A stretch of 64,000 nucleotides of DNA from Bradyrhizobium guangxiense (lineage in GTDB: Bacteria > Pseudomonadota > Alphaproteobacteria > Rhizobiales > Xanthobacteraceae): the NCBI RefSeq assembly GCF_004114915.1, contig NZ_CP022219.1, forward strand, positions 650,501 through 714,500, given 5' to 3'. The notes under the pieces are model-generated. The model saw only the letters and a program-made list of their open reading frames with translations, was not told the DNA's origin and ran no database searches. This document shows positions 1 to 9,480 of this stretch, piece by piece. Positions within the stretch are counted from its first letter, which is position 1; each line of letters opens with the position of its first letter. Position numbers and translations under genes: made by a program.

Positions 1-232
1 CGATCCGGAACAGTTTCAGCGTCAGGGTGTATTCGCCGGTTGCGGGGTCGCGTGCGACATAGCCACGGCGCTCCAGCGCCACCAGCATCCGGAAGATCTC
101 GCTCACGGAGCGGCCGACGCGTTCGGCGAGCTGCTTCTGGCTCATGCCGCGCGCCGCGCCGGCCAGCGCCTCCAGGAGGTCCAGTCCCTTCTCCAGAGCG
201 GGCGCGCCTGCTTGCGGCTTCTCAGGGTTCAT
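1..232 (-). CDS. IclR-family transcriptional regulator, N-terminal part
   Basis: The gene runs off the left edge of the window, so only about 77 N-terminal codons are seen. They contain a winged helix-turn-helix of IclR type at about residues 15-65, with the motifs MSQKQLAERVGRS and VALERRGYVARDPATGEYTL. IclR regulators are dimers that bind operators near catabolic genes and sense a small ligand through a C-terminal GAF-like domain, which lies outside the window. The start is the ATG at 232, giving MNPEKP. The regulated pathway cannot be read from this end. Confidence 0.8.
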   Translation of the reverse strand, partial: MNPEKPQAGAPALEKGLDLLEALAGAARGMSQKQLAERVGRSVSEIFRMLVALERRGYVARDPATGEYTLTLKLFRI

Positions 233-315
233 CCATCAGGCCTATTGCGGTCCGCTGCCGAGAGCACACGGGGAAATGCAATTCCCATGTAGCCGATTGC
301 TCGCACGGTGCAAAG

Positions 316-637
316 TCGGCTGCCAGCAAGCGTCTGGCCGAGCTAGACAAGACCATCCATCAGGCGCTGCGGTTGAAAACCATGGCCGCGTTGAACGCGC
401 TGCCAGTGTCGACGGGTCTGGAATTCGCGCGGCTGAAGAAGCTCACCGGGGCCACCGACGGCAATCTCGGCGCGCATATCGAGACGCTGGCGAAGGCGGG
501 CTACGTCTCGGTGGACAAGGCGTTCGTGGGGAAGAAGCCGCAGACGACGGTGACGGCCACCGCGGCGGGGCGTTCGCGCAGCATGTGGCGACGCTGCGCG
601 GGGAAGCAGGCGTAGCGGCCGTCGTCATTCAGGCCCT
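316..637 (+). pseudogene. Winged-helix MarR/ArsR-like regulator, apparently decayed
   Basis: In-frame sequence from about 330 to 570 encodes the small winged-helix fold often annotated as a MarR-like or HTH_34 DNA-binding protein: LDKTIHQALRLK, LEFARLKKLTGATDGNLG, HIETLAKAGYVSVDK. The family's usual ending, AF-x-x-HV-x-x-LR, is present but in another frame (AFAQHVATLR, about 570-605), so there is a frameshift near 570 and the reading frame instead stops at 615. No ATG, GTG or TTG with a ribosome site is visible at the expected N-terminus. The first ATG is at 382, inside the conserved domain. Both ends therefore look damaged. A sequencing error at the 3' end is the main alternative. Confidence 0.5.
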
Positions 638-922
638 TCCCTCTCTCCGTCGTCATTCCGGGCCGCGCCCCTTGGCGCGAGCCCGACATTATGGAGACCG
701 TGCACCAAAACATAGACTGATGCTTTTGCTTTGGAACTTAGTGCACTGTCACCGTAGTGGCCGGGTGCGCGAGTGGCGCGCTCTACCGAGACGGTGTCCA
801 TCCTCATGCGTGATGCAGGCGAAAACCTGCCACGCGATAGGGATTCTCCGGCGGCCTGATGGCGACCTGTGACGCTTTTGCACACCGGCGATTCAGATAG
901 CTTTGTGGTTTAAGTGTTGTCG
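616..922. other. Gene-free stretch with half of a palindromic repeat
   Basis: At about 645-680 the sequence carries one arm of the dispersed 'gtcattccgg...gcgcgagcccg' repeat seen elsewhere in the window. The second arm is missing and replaced by unrelated sequence. From 690 to 922 I see no coding sequence I can support. The short open frames here lack ribosome sites and recognisable content. The broken repeat may mark one edge of the segment that brought in the AT-richer gene at 923-1870. Confidence 0.4.
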
Positions 923-1870
923 CTAACGACCGGTATTCCTTCCCCGCATCGCTTTAACGACATCAACGACCGGCTTTCCTCCAATAATCGCTCCGGTAAT
1001 GGCGGTCGAAAGATATGTGTTGCAGCCGGCTAGACTGCTAATTTGCAAGGCCCCCAGGAATAGCCCCGTTCCAAAGGCCGTTTCTAAGATATGCTCATGT
1101 TTGCTAGTCCACCAAGACTCGATGCCTTCTGCAAAGGTCTTTGTGGCGTTTACGATCGTTGGCTCTTTGGAGTTCTTGGCTATGAATTCTGCAATCGCTT
1201 CGCTTAACGAGAGAAGGCCTTCCCTAAACGATCGATAACTAGCAAGCTCCTGGTTATTCCACTCAATGGCATCATCTGAATTCGGTTGACGACTCTCTAG
1301 GGTGCTTATTCGATCGTCCAAGGTCAAAAGCAGCGAAGCCACGGATAGAGTAAGAGCCTGACTGTTTTGCAACACCGATTTCCCGATTTTTGTGCGGGCG
1401 GATTTCCCTGCTAAACGTGAACGCTTCCGGCCTGTATTTGGAACGTCATCCTGAGGTTGGGCTGCAACATTAGGAGGGGACTGCTGCAGGCCCTCTTGGA
1501 TGGAAAAGGAAAATTGAACGCGATCTCCGTTCATTGAAAGCGATACACCAATATTGTTATCCGTTAAAAGCATGCTTCCAAATATTGCGGGATCATCTAC
1601 GTGTAAGGTTGGGTCGACCAAAAAGCGGAATCGCCTAATCTCGACCGAGTCGAAATAGCTGCTCAGCATGCAGTTTTTAATGACAGATCGACGAGAGCCA
1701 TCGTCCGATGCCTCATGCACCGGAGGATCTTGAGCTAACAGCCATTGACGAGAAACCCGCGATTCGGGCACCATTAAATCAAGTCTTCCGCGCAAGACGA
1801 CGCCATTCTGTAGCCCAATCAGGCATCCAGTCTTGATCGTTTGGTCCTCTTGGAAATTTTTGGCAATCAT
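923..1870 (-). CDS. Orphan protein of unknown function, AT-richer than its neighbours
   Basis: I do not recognise this 315-residue protein. The N-terminal half (1-130) looks beta-rich, with no signal peptide. Residues 147-165 form a basic linker, [18 protein letters not shown]. Residues 168-260 look helical and include an acidic, Trp-containing stretch. Residues 265-298 are hydrophobic and rich in Gly and Ala ([19 protein letters not shown], then [13 protein letters not shown]), like a hairpin of two short membrane helices. Base composition and codon use (AAT, ATA, TTA, AGA) differ visibly from the high-GC genes around it, suggesting horizontal acquisition. It is divergent from purD and stands alone. 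The ATG at 1870 gives MIAKNFQ. Confidence 0.6.
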   Translation of the reverse strand: MIAKNFQEDQTIKTGCLIGLQNGVVLRGRLDLMVPESRVSRQWLLAQDPPVHEASDDGSRRSVIKNCMLSSYFDSVEIRRFRFLVDPTLHVDDPAIFGSMLLTDNNIGVSLSMNGDRVQFSFSIQEGLQQSPPNVAAQPQDDVPNTGRKRSRLAGKSARTKIGKSVLQNSQALTLSVASLLLTLDDRISTLESRQPNSDDAIEWNNQELASYRSFREGLLSLSEAIAEFIAKNSKEPTIVNATKTFAEGIESWWTSKHEHILETAFGTGLFLGALQISSLAGCNTYLSTAITGAIIGGKPVVDVVKAMRGRNTGR

Positions 1871-2065
1871 GAATTTGACTCGATAATAGGAATGGAGCGC
1901 AGCAAGCTGCCATCTGAGTCGTTGGTATTGGGAAGCGCTGCGTTTACCTTCCGGCGGAGCGCCGCACTACCTGCGAAAAGATACAGTTCGGCCCCGCCCC
2001 CCTTGAGCCCCACCCCGATTCGTGCGACCTCCGGCCCCAGCAAAACCCCTCATTCTGAGCCTTCG

Positions 2066-3349
2066 ATGCATATTCTCCTGCTCGGTTCCGGCGGCCGCGA
2101 ACATGCCCTGGCGTGGAAGATCGCAGCCTCTCCCCTGGTGACCAAATTCTGGTGCGCGCCCGGCAATGCCGGCATCGCCAAGGAGGCGGAATGCGTAGGC
2201 CTCGATGTCGCCGACCATGCCGCCGTGATCGACTTCTGCAAAAAGAACGCGGTCGAGCTCGTGGTGGTCGGGCCGGAAACGCCGCTGGCGGCCGGCATCG
2301 TCGATGATCTCACAGCTAGCGGCATCAAGGCGTTCGGGCCGAGCAAGATGGCGGCCCAGCTCGAAAGCTCCAAGGGGTTCACCAAGGCGCTGTGCACCGA
2401 GTTCGGCATCCCGACCGGCGCCTACAAGCGCTTCACCAACCCAAATGACGCGCGCGCCTATGTGCAGAGCCAGGGCGCGCCGATCGTGGTCAAGGCCGAC
2501 GGCCTTGCCGCGGGTAAGGGCGTCGTCGTTGCGAAAACCATGCGCGAGGCCGAGGACGCCATCGCCATGATGTTCGAGGGCGCCTTCGGCGAGGCCGGCG
2601 CGGAGGTCGTGATCGAGGAGTTCTTGCCCGGCCGCGAGATCAGCTTTTTCGCGCTGTGCGACGGCGAGACCGCGATCCCGCTCGCCTCCGCGCAGGACCA
2701 CAAGCGCGTGTTCGACCACGACGTCGGTCCGAACACCGGCGGCATGGGCGCCTACTCGCCGACGCCGCTGGTGACGCCGCAGGTCCATGACGCCATCATG
2801 GCCAGGATCATCCTGCCGACGGTCGCAGGCATGAAGCAGCGCGGCACGCCGTTCCGCGGTGTGCTCTATGCCGGCATCATGCTGACGACGCAGGGCCCAA
2901 AACTGTTCGAGTTCAACGTCCGTTTCGGCGATCCCGAGTGCCAGGTGCTGATGCTGCGCATGATGAGTGACCTCGTGCCGGCGCTGCTCGCCGCCTGCGA
3001 CGGGCAATTGAAGAATTTCGATCTGCGCTGGCACAAGGAATCCGCGCTCACCGTGGTGATGGCGGCGAAGGGCTATCCCGGCGACTATCAAAAAGGGACT
3101 CGCATCGAGGGGCTCGACGACGCCGCCAAGGTGGACAATGTCGAGATCTTCCACGCCGGCACGGTGGCGAAGGATGGCGCCATCCTGGCCAATGGCGGCC
3201 GCGTGCTCAATGTCTGCGCGCTGGGGGCGACCGTGACGGAGGCGCAGGCCCGCGCCTATCAGGCCGTCGACCGCATCCGCTGGCCGGAAGGCTTCTGCCG
3301 CCGAGATATCGGCTGGCAGGCGGGGGAGGCGGAGAAGGCCAAGAGTTAG
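2066..3349 (+). CDS. purD: Phosphoribosylamine-glycine ligase
   Basis: This is GAR synthetase, which joins glycine to 5-phosphoribosylamine using ATP in the second step of purine synthesis. The protein is 427 residues, the usual size. It opens with the family N-terminus [18 protein letters not shown]. An ATP-grasp domain follows, with the lid segment [15 protein letters not shown] near 145-160, [21 protein letters not shown] near 215, and the metal-binding segment [11 protein letters not shown] near 285. The open frame extends further upstream, but the start at 2066 is set by the conserved N-terminus. It stands alone, divergent from the orphan gene at 923-1870. Confidence 0.96.
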   Translation: MHILLLGSGGREHALAWKIAASPLVTKFWCAPGNAGIAKEAECVGLDVADHAAVIDFCKKNAVELVVVGPETPLAAGIVDDLTASGIKAFGPSKMAAQLESSKGFTKALCTEFGIPTGAYKRFTNPNDARAYVQSQGAPIVVKADGLAAGKGVVVAKTMREAEDAIAMMFEGAFGEAGAEVVIEEFLPGREISFFALCDGETAIPLASAQDHKRVFDHDVGPNTGGMGAYSPTPLVTPQVHDAIMARIILPTVAGMKQRGTPFRGVLYAGIMLTTQGPKLFEFNVRFGDPECQVLMLRMMSDLVPALLAACDGQLKNFDLRWHKESALTVVMAAKGYPGDYQKGTRIEGLDDAAKVDNVEIFHAGTVAKDGAILANGGRVLNVCALGATVTEAQARAYQAVDRIRWPEGFCRRDIGWQAGEAEKAKS

Positions 3350-3570
3350 GTCAACATTTAGAGCGTCATTCCGGACGGCGTGCAAACGCGCCGATCCGCA
3401 AATCTCGGGCGCTCAGGTCACCGCGCCGCCACATCCGCACTCCAGAATGTGCAATCGGCTGTTGGGGTTAGTCGCCCCGCCGATAATACCGCTACTGTGC
3501 ATGGGGTTGTTTTCGACATTTTGTGTGTCGGGGCGGCCTCAGCGACCAGACCAGACAAGGATGCAACAAG

Positions 3571-4476
3571 ATGTCCGATCTCGCCGACCTCTATCCGGGT
3601 TTTGCCGCCGAATGGGTCAATACCGCGTTTGGCCGCGTCTTCGCCCGCGTCGGCGGCAAGGGCCCGCCGCTGCTGCTGCTGCACGGCTTCTCCGAGACCC
3701 ATGTGATGTGGCACCAGGTCGCGCCCGAGCTTGCGGAAGCCTTCACGCTGATCATCGCCGACCTGCCGGGCTACGGCTGGTCCGACATGCCCGAGAGCGA
3801 TGCGCTGCATATCCCCTACAGCAAGCGCGCAATGGCGAAAGCCATGGTCGAAATGATGGAGCGGCTCGGCCACGTGCACTTCGCGCTCGCCGGCCACGAC
3901 CGCGGCGGCCGCGTGTCGTACCGGCTCGCGCTCGATCATCCTGGCCGGCTGTCGAAGCTCGCCGTGCTCGATATTCTGCCGACCTATAATTACTGGGAGC
4001 GGATGAACCGCGCCTACGCGTTGAAGATCTATCACTGGACCTTCCTGGCGCAGCCCTATCCGCTGCCGGAAACGCTGATCGCGAACCAGGGCGAGTTCTT
4101 CCTGCGTTTCAAGATGGCGAGCCAGACCCGGTCGAAGACGCTGGACGCGATCGATCCGCGCGCGCTCGCGCACTACCTCACCCCGTTCCGCGATCCCGCC
4201 CGCATCCATGCGATGTGCGAGGACTATCGCGCCGGCGCCTATTTCGACTACGACCTCGACAAGGCCGATTTCGAGGCCGGCAAGAAGATCACGGTGCCGA
4301 TGCTGGCGCTGTGGGGCAATGCCGGCATCGCCCAGGCCGCGGCGACGCCACTCGATACGTGGCGGCAATGGGCCACCAACGTGGTCGGCATGCCCGTGGA
4401 GTCCGGGCACTTCCTCACCGAGGAGAATCCGGATGTAACCGCGAAGGCGCTGCGGGAGTTCTTTCTCGCGACCTAG
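3571..4476 (+). CDS. Fluoroacetate dehalogenase-type alpha/beta hydrolase
   Basis: This 301-residue hydrolase aligns without gaps, as far as I can recall it, to the structurally studied Rhodopseudomonas palustris fluoroacetate dehalogenase RPA1163, which displaces fluoride from fluoroacetate to give glycolate. The key residues fall at the same numbers: nucleophile Asp110 with Arg111 and Arg114 (AGHDRGGR), Asp134 (AVLDILP), the halide pocket His155, Trp156 and Tyr219 ([19 protein letters not shown]), and catalytic His280 (VESGHFL). The oxyanion motif LLLHGF is at 35-40. A ribosome site, aagg, lies upstream of the ATG at 3571, and an upstream in-frame ATG was rejected. The physiological substrate may be another haloacetate. 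The gene converges on tadA with a 4-base overlap. Confidence 0.9.
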   Translation: MSDLADLYPGFAAEWVNTAFGRVFARVGGKGPPLLLLHGFSETHVMWHQVAPELAEAFTLIIADLPGYGWSDMPESDALHIPYSKRAMAKAMVEMMERLGHVHFALAGHDRGGRVSYRLALDHPGRLSKLAVLDILPTYNYWERMNRAYALKIYHWTFLAQPYPLPETLIANQGEFFLRFKMASQTRSKTLDAIDPRALAHYLTPFRDPARIHAMCEDYRAGAYFDYDLDKADFEAGKKITVPMLALWGNAGIAQAAATPLDTWRQWATNVVGMPVESGHFLTEENPDVTAKALREFFLAT

Positions 4477-4931
4477 CGACGCTCCCGAAAAAACTCCTTG
4501 AGCAGCCGCGCCGCCTCGCTCTCGCCGACGCCGGAATAGACGTCCGGCGCGTGGTGGCAGGTCGGCGAGGCAAAGAAGCGCACGCCTGATTCCACCGCGC
4601 CGCCCTTGGGGTCGGCGGCGCCGTAATAAAGGCGCCTGACCCTTGCAAACGAGATCGCGCCCGCACACATGGTGCAGGGCTCCAGCGTCACGTAGAGGTC
4701 GCAGTCGACGAGGCGCTCGCTACCGATCTTTTTCGCCGCCTCGCGCAGCGCGACGATTTCGGCATGGGCGGTGGGGTCGTGGTCGGTCAGCGTCCGGTTG
4801 GCCGCGGTGGCGATGACCTCGTAGTTGCGGACCACCACGCACCCGATCGGAACTTCGCCCGCTTTTCCGGCATTTTCGGCCGTTCTGAGCGCCAAATCCA
4901 TGAAAGAGGGGGCTTTCAAGCCTCGTATCAT
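4473..4931 (-). CDS. tadA: tRNA-specific adenosine deaminase
   Basis: TadA deaminates adenosine 34 to inosine in the anticodon of tRNA-Arg(ACG), allowing decoding of CGN codons. The 152-residue protein has the cytidine-deaminase zinc site: [10 protein letters not shown] supplies the His ligand and the catalytic Glu, and [10 protein letters not shown] supplies the two Cys ligands. [10 protein letters not shown] forms the start of the fold. The start is uncertain: ATG at 4931, TTG at 4919 (an ACGAGG sits just upstream of it) or ATG at 4901. The conserved APSFMDLAL segment favours one of the first two. It is divergent from the pseudouridine synthase gene. Confidence 0.93.
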   Translation of the reverse strand: MIRGLKAPSFMDLALRTAENAGKAGEVPIGCVVVRNYEVIATAANRTLTDHDPTAHAEIVALREAAKKIGSERLVDCDLYVTLEPCTMCAGAISFARVRRLYYGAADPKGGAVESGVRFFASPTCHHAPDVYSGVGESEAARLLKEFFRERR

Positions 4932-5049
4932 CCGAAGAAACCTGCTAGTAGCTCCGCCTTCAGCAAGAGTGGATACCGATTTTGCCAGAGCATGCGGCTC
5001 GGAATGAGCGCGCACAATGCTCAACGGCCACCCCGAAGTGAGATTATTC

Positions 5050-7092
5050 ATGCCTCGCGACAGCGACAAAGACAACGATTCCCGCGGCCGGCGAGGCCCC
5101 CCCAAAGGCGGCCGCAGCGGCAAGGCGCGCGGCCCCGACAAGAAGTTCGCCAAGCGCGGCTTCGAGGGCAAGGGCGACCGTGACAGCCGCCCGCCCCGCG
5201 AGGGCCGCACCTTTCGCCGCCGCGAGGATGGCGATGCTCCGCGCCGCGACTTCAGTGAGCGCCCGCGCTTCAAGCGCGACGACCGCAGCAGTGAAGGCCG
5301 CGGCGAGCGCAGCTTCAAGCCGCGCGGCGACCGTTCGTCCTCCGATCGCTCGTCGCGTGACGGCGAGAAGCGGCCCTTCAAGCCGCGCGGTGAGCGCCCG
5401 TCCTACGGCCGCGACGAGCGTCCGCCGCGCCGGGATCGCGACGATGCCCGCGCGGCCGGCCGCTCCAGCGACCGGAAGTTCGGCGACAAGAAGCCCTACG
5501 CGCCGCGCGGCGACCGCCCGGAGCGCAAGTTCGACGGCGAACGGAAATTTTCGAAGGGTCGGCCGGATCGCCAAAGCGACCGTGGGGATCGCGAACGCGA
5601 CCGTGGGGATCGCGGGCCGCGCGAGGACCGTGGCGAGCGCAGCTTCAAGCCGCGTGGAGACCGCCCGAATTTCGATCGCGGTGATCGCGCGGCGCGCGGC
5701 GACCGTCCGCGCAAGTCCTTCGACAAGGATTTCGGCGGCCGCGATCGCGGCGACGAGAAGCCCTGGCGTCAGCGCGATGACCGCCGCGAGGGTGGCCGTG
5801 GTGGCGACGACCGTCCGCGCTTTCAACGGCGCCGTGACGAAGGTGACGATCGCCCGCGCTTCTCGCGCCCGCGCGAAGAGCGGTCCGGCGACGATCGTCC
5901 GCGCTTCAACCGCTCACGCGAGGGCCGGCCGGAAGGCCGGATGGACTGGCAGGAGCATCCGCGCAGCGAAGGCCGCTTCCGTGATCGCCCGCGCCGGGAG
6001 AACGAGGACGACAGCCGGATCTTCGAGAAGCGCCCGGCCTTTGGTGGCCGCGGTGCCTACCGCGACCGCGATCGCGATTTCGAAGGCCGGCCGCGCCGCG
6101 ACGACGCGCCGAAGCCGAAGAAAGCTGGCGAGCGCATCGCCAAGGTATTGGCGCGTGCGGGCCTTGCCTCGCGGCGCGACGCCGAGGAGATGGTCACGCA
6201 GGGCCGCGTCACCGTCAACGGCCGCGTGATCAATTCGCCCGCGCTCGACATCACCAAGAATGACGTCGTTCTGGTCGACGGCAAGCCGTTGCCGGAGCGC
6301 GAGCGCACGCGGCTGTTCCTCTATCACAAGCCGCGCGGGCTGATGACCACGCATGACGATCCCGAGGGCCGTCCGACCGTGTTCGACAATCTGCCGGAAG
6401 GTCTGCCGCGCCTGATCAGCGTCGGCCGGCTCGATTTCAATACCGAAGGCCTGTTGCTGCTCACCAATGACGGCGGGCTCGCGCGCACGCTCGAGCTGCC
6501 CGACACCGGCTGGCTGCGCCGCTACCGGGTGCGCGCCCATGGCGACGTCACCCAGGCGCAGCTCGACGAGCTCAAGAACGGCATCGAGATCGAGGGCGTC
6601 AAATACGGCCCGATCGAAGCGACGCTGGAGCGCGACCAGGGCGCCAATGTCTGGCTGGTGTTCGCGATCCGCGAAGGCAAGAACCGCGAGGTGCGCAACG
6701 TCTGCGCCCATCTCGGCCTCGAGGTGAACCGGCTGATCCGCGTCTCCTATGGCCCGTTCCAGCTCGGCGAGATCCCCGAAGGCCAGGTCGAGGAGATCAG
6801 GTCGCGCGTGCTGCGCGAGCAGCTCGGCGACAAGGTGATCGAGAAGTCGGGCGCACAGTTCGACGCGCCCTCGAAATCATCTTCGCGCGTCGACGACGCG
6901 CGGAGCGACAAGAAGCCCGCCAGCAAGCGCGCGGTCATCAACGACCGCAAGGGCCGCCGTGTGCTGGTTCAGCGCACCGGCAGCGAGGAGGCCCGCGAGC
7001 GCAACGAGGCTGAGGCGAGCGGCTACGGCCCGCCGCGCCGTCCCAAGCGCGGCTATCACGGCAAGCGCGATTTGACGCCGCGGGAGGACTAG
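5050..7092 (+). CDS. 23S rRNA pseudouridine synthase (RluB/RsuA family) with long Arg/Asp-rich N-terminus
   Basis: The enzymatic part is RsuA/RluB-like. An S4 RNA-binding domain (about 358-410, ERIAKVLARAGLASRRDAEE) is followed by the pseudouridine synthase domain, with catalytic Asp in SVGRLDFNTEGLLLLTNDG. This family isomerises single uridines in rRNA, most likely 23S U2605 or its equivalent. What is unusual is the first ~355 residues: a disordered, highly charged region built of loose repeats such as GERSFKPRGDRP and DDRPRF, made almost only of R, D, G, E, S, P, F and K. A basic tail of about 80 residues follows the catalytic domain. Total 680 residues against about 250-300 for the E. coli enzymes. 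The start at 5050 (MPRDSDKD) is preferred over an upstream ATG at 5017. Confidence 0.88.
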   Translation: MPRDSDKDNDSRGRRGPPKGGRSGKARGPDKKFAKRGFEGKGDRDSRPPREGRTFRRREDGDAPRRDFSERPRFKRDDRSSEGRGERSFKPRGDRSSSDRSSRDGEKRPFKPRGERPSYGRDERPPRRDRDDARAAGRSSDRKFGDKKPYAPRGDRPERKFDGERKFSKGRPDRQSDRGDRERDRGDRGPREDRGERSFKPRGDRPNFDRGDRAARGDRPRKSFDKDFGGRDRGDEKPWRQRDDRREGGRGGDDRPRFQRRRDEGDDRPRFSRPREERSGDDRPRFNRSREGRPEGRMDWQEHPRSEGRFRDRPRRENEDDSRIFEKRPAFGGRGAYRDRDRDFEGRPRRDDAPKPKKAGERIAKVLARAGLASRRDAEEMVTQGRVTVNGRVINSPALDITKNDVVLVDGKPLPERERTRLFLYHKPRGLMTTHDDPEGRPTVFDNLPEGLPRLISVGRLDFNTEGLLLLTNDGGLARTLELPDTGWLRRYRVRAHGDVTQAQLDELKNGIEIEGVKYGPIEATLERDQGANVWLVFAIREGKNREVRNVCAHLGLEVNRLIRVSYGPFQLGEIPEGQVEEIRSRVLREQLGDKVIEKSGAQFDAPSKSSSRVDDARSDKKPASKRAVINDRKGRRVLVQRTGSEEARERNEAEASGYGPPRRPKRGYHGKRDLTPRED

Positions 7093-7093
7093 C

Positions 7094-7648
7094 TTGCGCG
7101 TCGTCGGCGGCAGGTTGAAGGGGCGCAATCTCGCCTCACCGTCCTCGCGCGACATCCGCCCCACGGCGGACCGCCTGCGCGAATCCGTGTTCAACATCCT
7201 CGTACACGCCTATGACGATCCGATTCAGGATGCGCGCGTGCTCGATCTCTTCGCCGGCACCGGCGCGCTCGGTATCGAGGCGTCGTCACGCGGGGCGAAG
7301 TTCACGCTGTTCGTCGACAATGGCGCGGAAGCGCGGGCGCTCTTGCGCAACAACGTAGAATCGCTCGGCCTTGGCGGCGTGACAAAAGTCTATCGCCGCG
7401 ATGCCACCGCCCTCGGCCCCGCGCATCCCGTCGAGCCGTTCTCGCTGGTGTTTCTCGATCCGCCCTATGGCAAGGGCTTTGCGGAGAAGGCGCTGGCGTC
7501 CTTGCGCGATGGCGGCTGGCTGACGCCGGGCGCGCTGCTGGTGGTGGAAGAGGCCAAGGCCGCGCAGTTCGTGACGCCGGAAGGTTTCGAGGAGCTCGAG
7601 CGGCGGGCGGATGACGACACGGAGTTCGTGTTTTTGAAAAGGCCGTAG
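7094..7648 (+). CDS. rsmD: 16S rRNA (guanine966-N2)-methyltransferase
   Basis: RsmD methylates G966 in helix 31 of 16S rRNA during 30S assembly. The protein is 184 residues. It starts RVVGGRLKGR, has the conserved IRPTADRLRESVFNIL, the SAM-binding loop DLFAGTGALGIEA and the N-methyltransferase motif LDPPYGKG. The start codon is TTG at 7094, two bases after the TAG that ends the pseudouridine synthase gene, with GGAGG at 7083-7087 inside that gene's last codons. The two rRNA modification genes are therefore translationally coupled. Confidence 0.95.
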   Translation: MRVVGGRLKGRNLASPSSRDIRPTADRLRESVFNILVHAYDDPIQDARVLDLFAGTGALGIEASSRGAKFTLFVDNGAEARALLRNNVESLGLGGVTKVYRRDATALGPAHPVEPFSLVFLDPPYGKGFAEKALASLRDGGWLTPGALLVVEEAKAAQFVTPEGFEELERRADDDTEFVFLKRP

Positions 7649-7665
7649 CACCACCCTGCGGCACC

Positions 7666-9480
7666 TCACCTCCGCCCGAACAGCTTCTCCACGTCGGATA
7701 GCTTCAGCTCGACATAGGTCGGCCGGCCGTGATTGCACTGGCCGGAGTTCGGCGTCTCCTCCATCTCGCGGAGCAGGGCGTTCATCTCCTCTGGCCGCAA
7801 GCGGCGGCCGGCGCGCACCGAGCCGTGGCAGGCCATGGTGGCGGCGACGTGCATCAGGCGGCGTTCGAGAGGGAGAGCCTCGTCCCATTCGGCCATGTGC
7901 TCGGAGAGATCGCGCAGGAGACCGCCCGCATTGGTCTTGCCGAGCAGCGAGGGCGTCTCGCGCACCGCGACCGCGCCGGGGCCGAAGGATTCGATCGCGA
8001 GGCCGAACGATGCGAGCTCCTCGCTGCGCTCCAGGAGGCGCTCCACCGTCGCCTCGTCCATCTCGACGATTTCAGGGATGAGCAGGATCTGCCGCTGCAC
8101 GCCGTTCGCGGCCAGCGAGGCCTTAAGCCGCTCATAGACGATGCGCTCATGTGCGGCATGCTGATCGACGATGATGAGGCCGTCGCGAGTCTGCGAGACG
8201 ATGTAGGTCTCATGGATCTGCGTGCGCGCCGCGCCGAGCGGTCGATCGACGAGGTCGGCGACTGGCTGTGTCTCGATCCGGACATCGGCACTCGGCGCGC
8301 CGACGTCGAACGCAGCCTGCGCGCGCTCGGCGAAGGCGGGGGCGGCCGAGCCTTCGAACGAGGCCAGCGGCGCCACCGGAGCCGATGGCGAGGCGCGCCA
8401 GTCCCAGCTTGCCGGGCGTGGTGGCGTGAAGGCGGGCCGAAACGAGGACAGCGCGCTCTCGCCGCTGTTGGCCGCGGTGCGGCGACCCTCGCGTGCGAGG
8501 GCTTCCTTCAATCCGTGTACGATCAACGCGCGGACGAGACCGGCGTTGCGGAAGCGCACCTCGGTCTTGGCCGGATGCACGTTGGCGTCGACCTCGCGCG
8601 GATCGAGCGTGACGAACAGCGCCAGCACCGGATGACGGTCGCGCGGCAAATAGTCGGAATAGGCCGCGCGCACGGCGCCCAGGATCAGCTTGTCGCGGAC
8701 CGGGCGGCCGTTGACGAAGAGGTACTGGCCGAGCGCGTTGGCCTTGGTCAGGGCCGGCGCCGCGGCATAGCCGGCGACGACGACACCCTCGCGCTCGGCA
8801 TGGACCTCGATGGCGTGGCTGCGGAATTCCGCGCCGAGGATGTCGCCGAGCCGGGTCAGCCGTCCGGCCGCGCCGGGCAGCGCCGCGGCCCAGGTCACCG
8901 GCGCGCGCTCCTCGCCGGCCAGCGTGAAGGCGATATCGGGCCGCGCCATGGCGAGGCGCCGCACCACCTCCCGGATCGCTTCGGCTTCCGTGCGGTCGGT
9001 CTTCAGGAATTTCAGCCGCGCCGGCGTCGCATAGAAGAGGTCGCCGACCTCGACGCGGGTGCCATGCGCCAGCGCCGCCGGCATGATCCCGGACTTCTCG
9101 CCGCCCTCGACCGACAGCGCCCAGGCGTGCGGCTCACTGGCATGGCGCGTGGTGATGGAGATACGCGCGACCGAGCCGATCGAGGGCAGGGCCTCGCCGC
9201 GGAACCCGAGGGTGCGGATCTGGAGCAGATCCTCGTCGTCGAGCTTGGAGGTGGCGTGGCGCTCGACCGCGAGCGCCAGATCCTTCGCCGTCATGCCACT
9301 GCCGTCGTCGGTGATGCCGATCCGGCGCCGCCCGCCGCCGTCGGTGAAGACGTCGATCCGGCTCGCACCGGCATCGATCGCGTTCTCGACCAGCTCCTTG
9401 ACGACGCTCGCCGGGCGCTCGACCACCTCACCGGCGGCGATGCGGTTGACGACTTGCTCTGGAAGCTGGCGGACGGGCAT
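7666..9480 (-). CDS. mutL: DNA mismatch repair protein MutL
   Basis: The N-terminal GHKL ATPase is clear: ELVENAIDAGA (Mg-ATP site), ITDDGSGM, and LGFRGEALPSI. A long Pro/Ala-rich linker leads to the C-terminal dimerisation and endonuclease domain. That domain has DQHAAHERIVYE, which fits the metal-binding DQHA-x2-E-x4-E motif of nicking MutL proteins, plus ACHGSVRAG and CNHGRPTYVEL. MutL here should therefore be a latent endonuclease that nicks the new strand after MutS recognition, as in bacteria without MutH. Length 604 residues. It converges with rsmD with 17 bases between stops. Confidence 0.96.
   Translation of the reverse strand: MPVRQLPEQVVNRIAAGEVVERPASVVKELVENAIDAGASRIDVFTDGGGRRRIGITDDGSGMTAKDLALAVERHATSKLDDEDLLQIRTLGFRGEALPSIGSVARISITTRHASEPHAWALSVEGGEKSGIMPAALAHGTRVEVGDLFYATPARLKFLKTDRTEAEAIREVVRRLAMARPDIAFTLAGEERAPVTWAAALPGAAGRLTRLGDILGAEFRSHAIEVHAEREGVVVAGYAAAPALTKANALGQYLFVNGRPVRDKLILGAVRAAYSDYLPRDRHPVLALFVTLDPREVDANVHPAKTEVRFRNAGLVRALIVHGLKEALAREGRRTAANSGESALSSFRPAFTPPRPASWDWRASPSAPVAPLASFEGSAAPAFAERAQAAFDVGAPSADVRIETQPVADLVDRPLGAARTQIHETYIVSQTRDGLIIVDQHAAHERIVYERLKASLAANGVQRQILLIPEIVEMDEATVERLLERSEELASFGLAIESFGPGAVAVRETPSLLGKTNAGGLLRDLSEHMAEWDEALPLERRLMHVAATMACHGSVRAGRRLRPEEMNALLREMEETPNSGQCNHGRPTYVELKLSDVEKLFGRR

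Noticed and set aside
625..885. Open frame in the gap left of the orphan gene
   Set aside because: No ribosome site or recognised domain, and it overlaps the half palindromic repeat.
1967..3385. Long minus-strand open frame opposite purD
   Set aside because: It is the antisense shadow of a high-GC gene. Its composition is His/Asp/Arg-rich without a domain, and purD is unambiguous on the other strand. The same applies to frames opposite mutL (7729-9519), uvrC (30287-32407) and the sensor kinase (37372-39525).
5044..5826. Ala/Val-rich minus-strand frame opposite the pseudouridine synthase N-terminus
   Set aside because: It is the complement of the Arg/Asp codon repeats. The hydrophobic look follows from reading cgc/gac repeats backwards.
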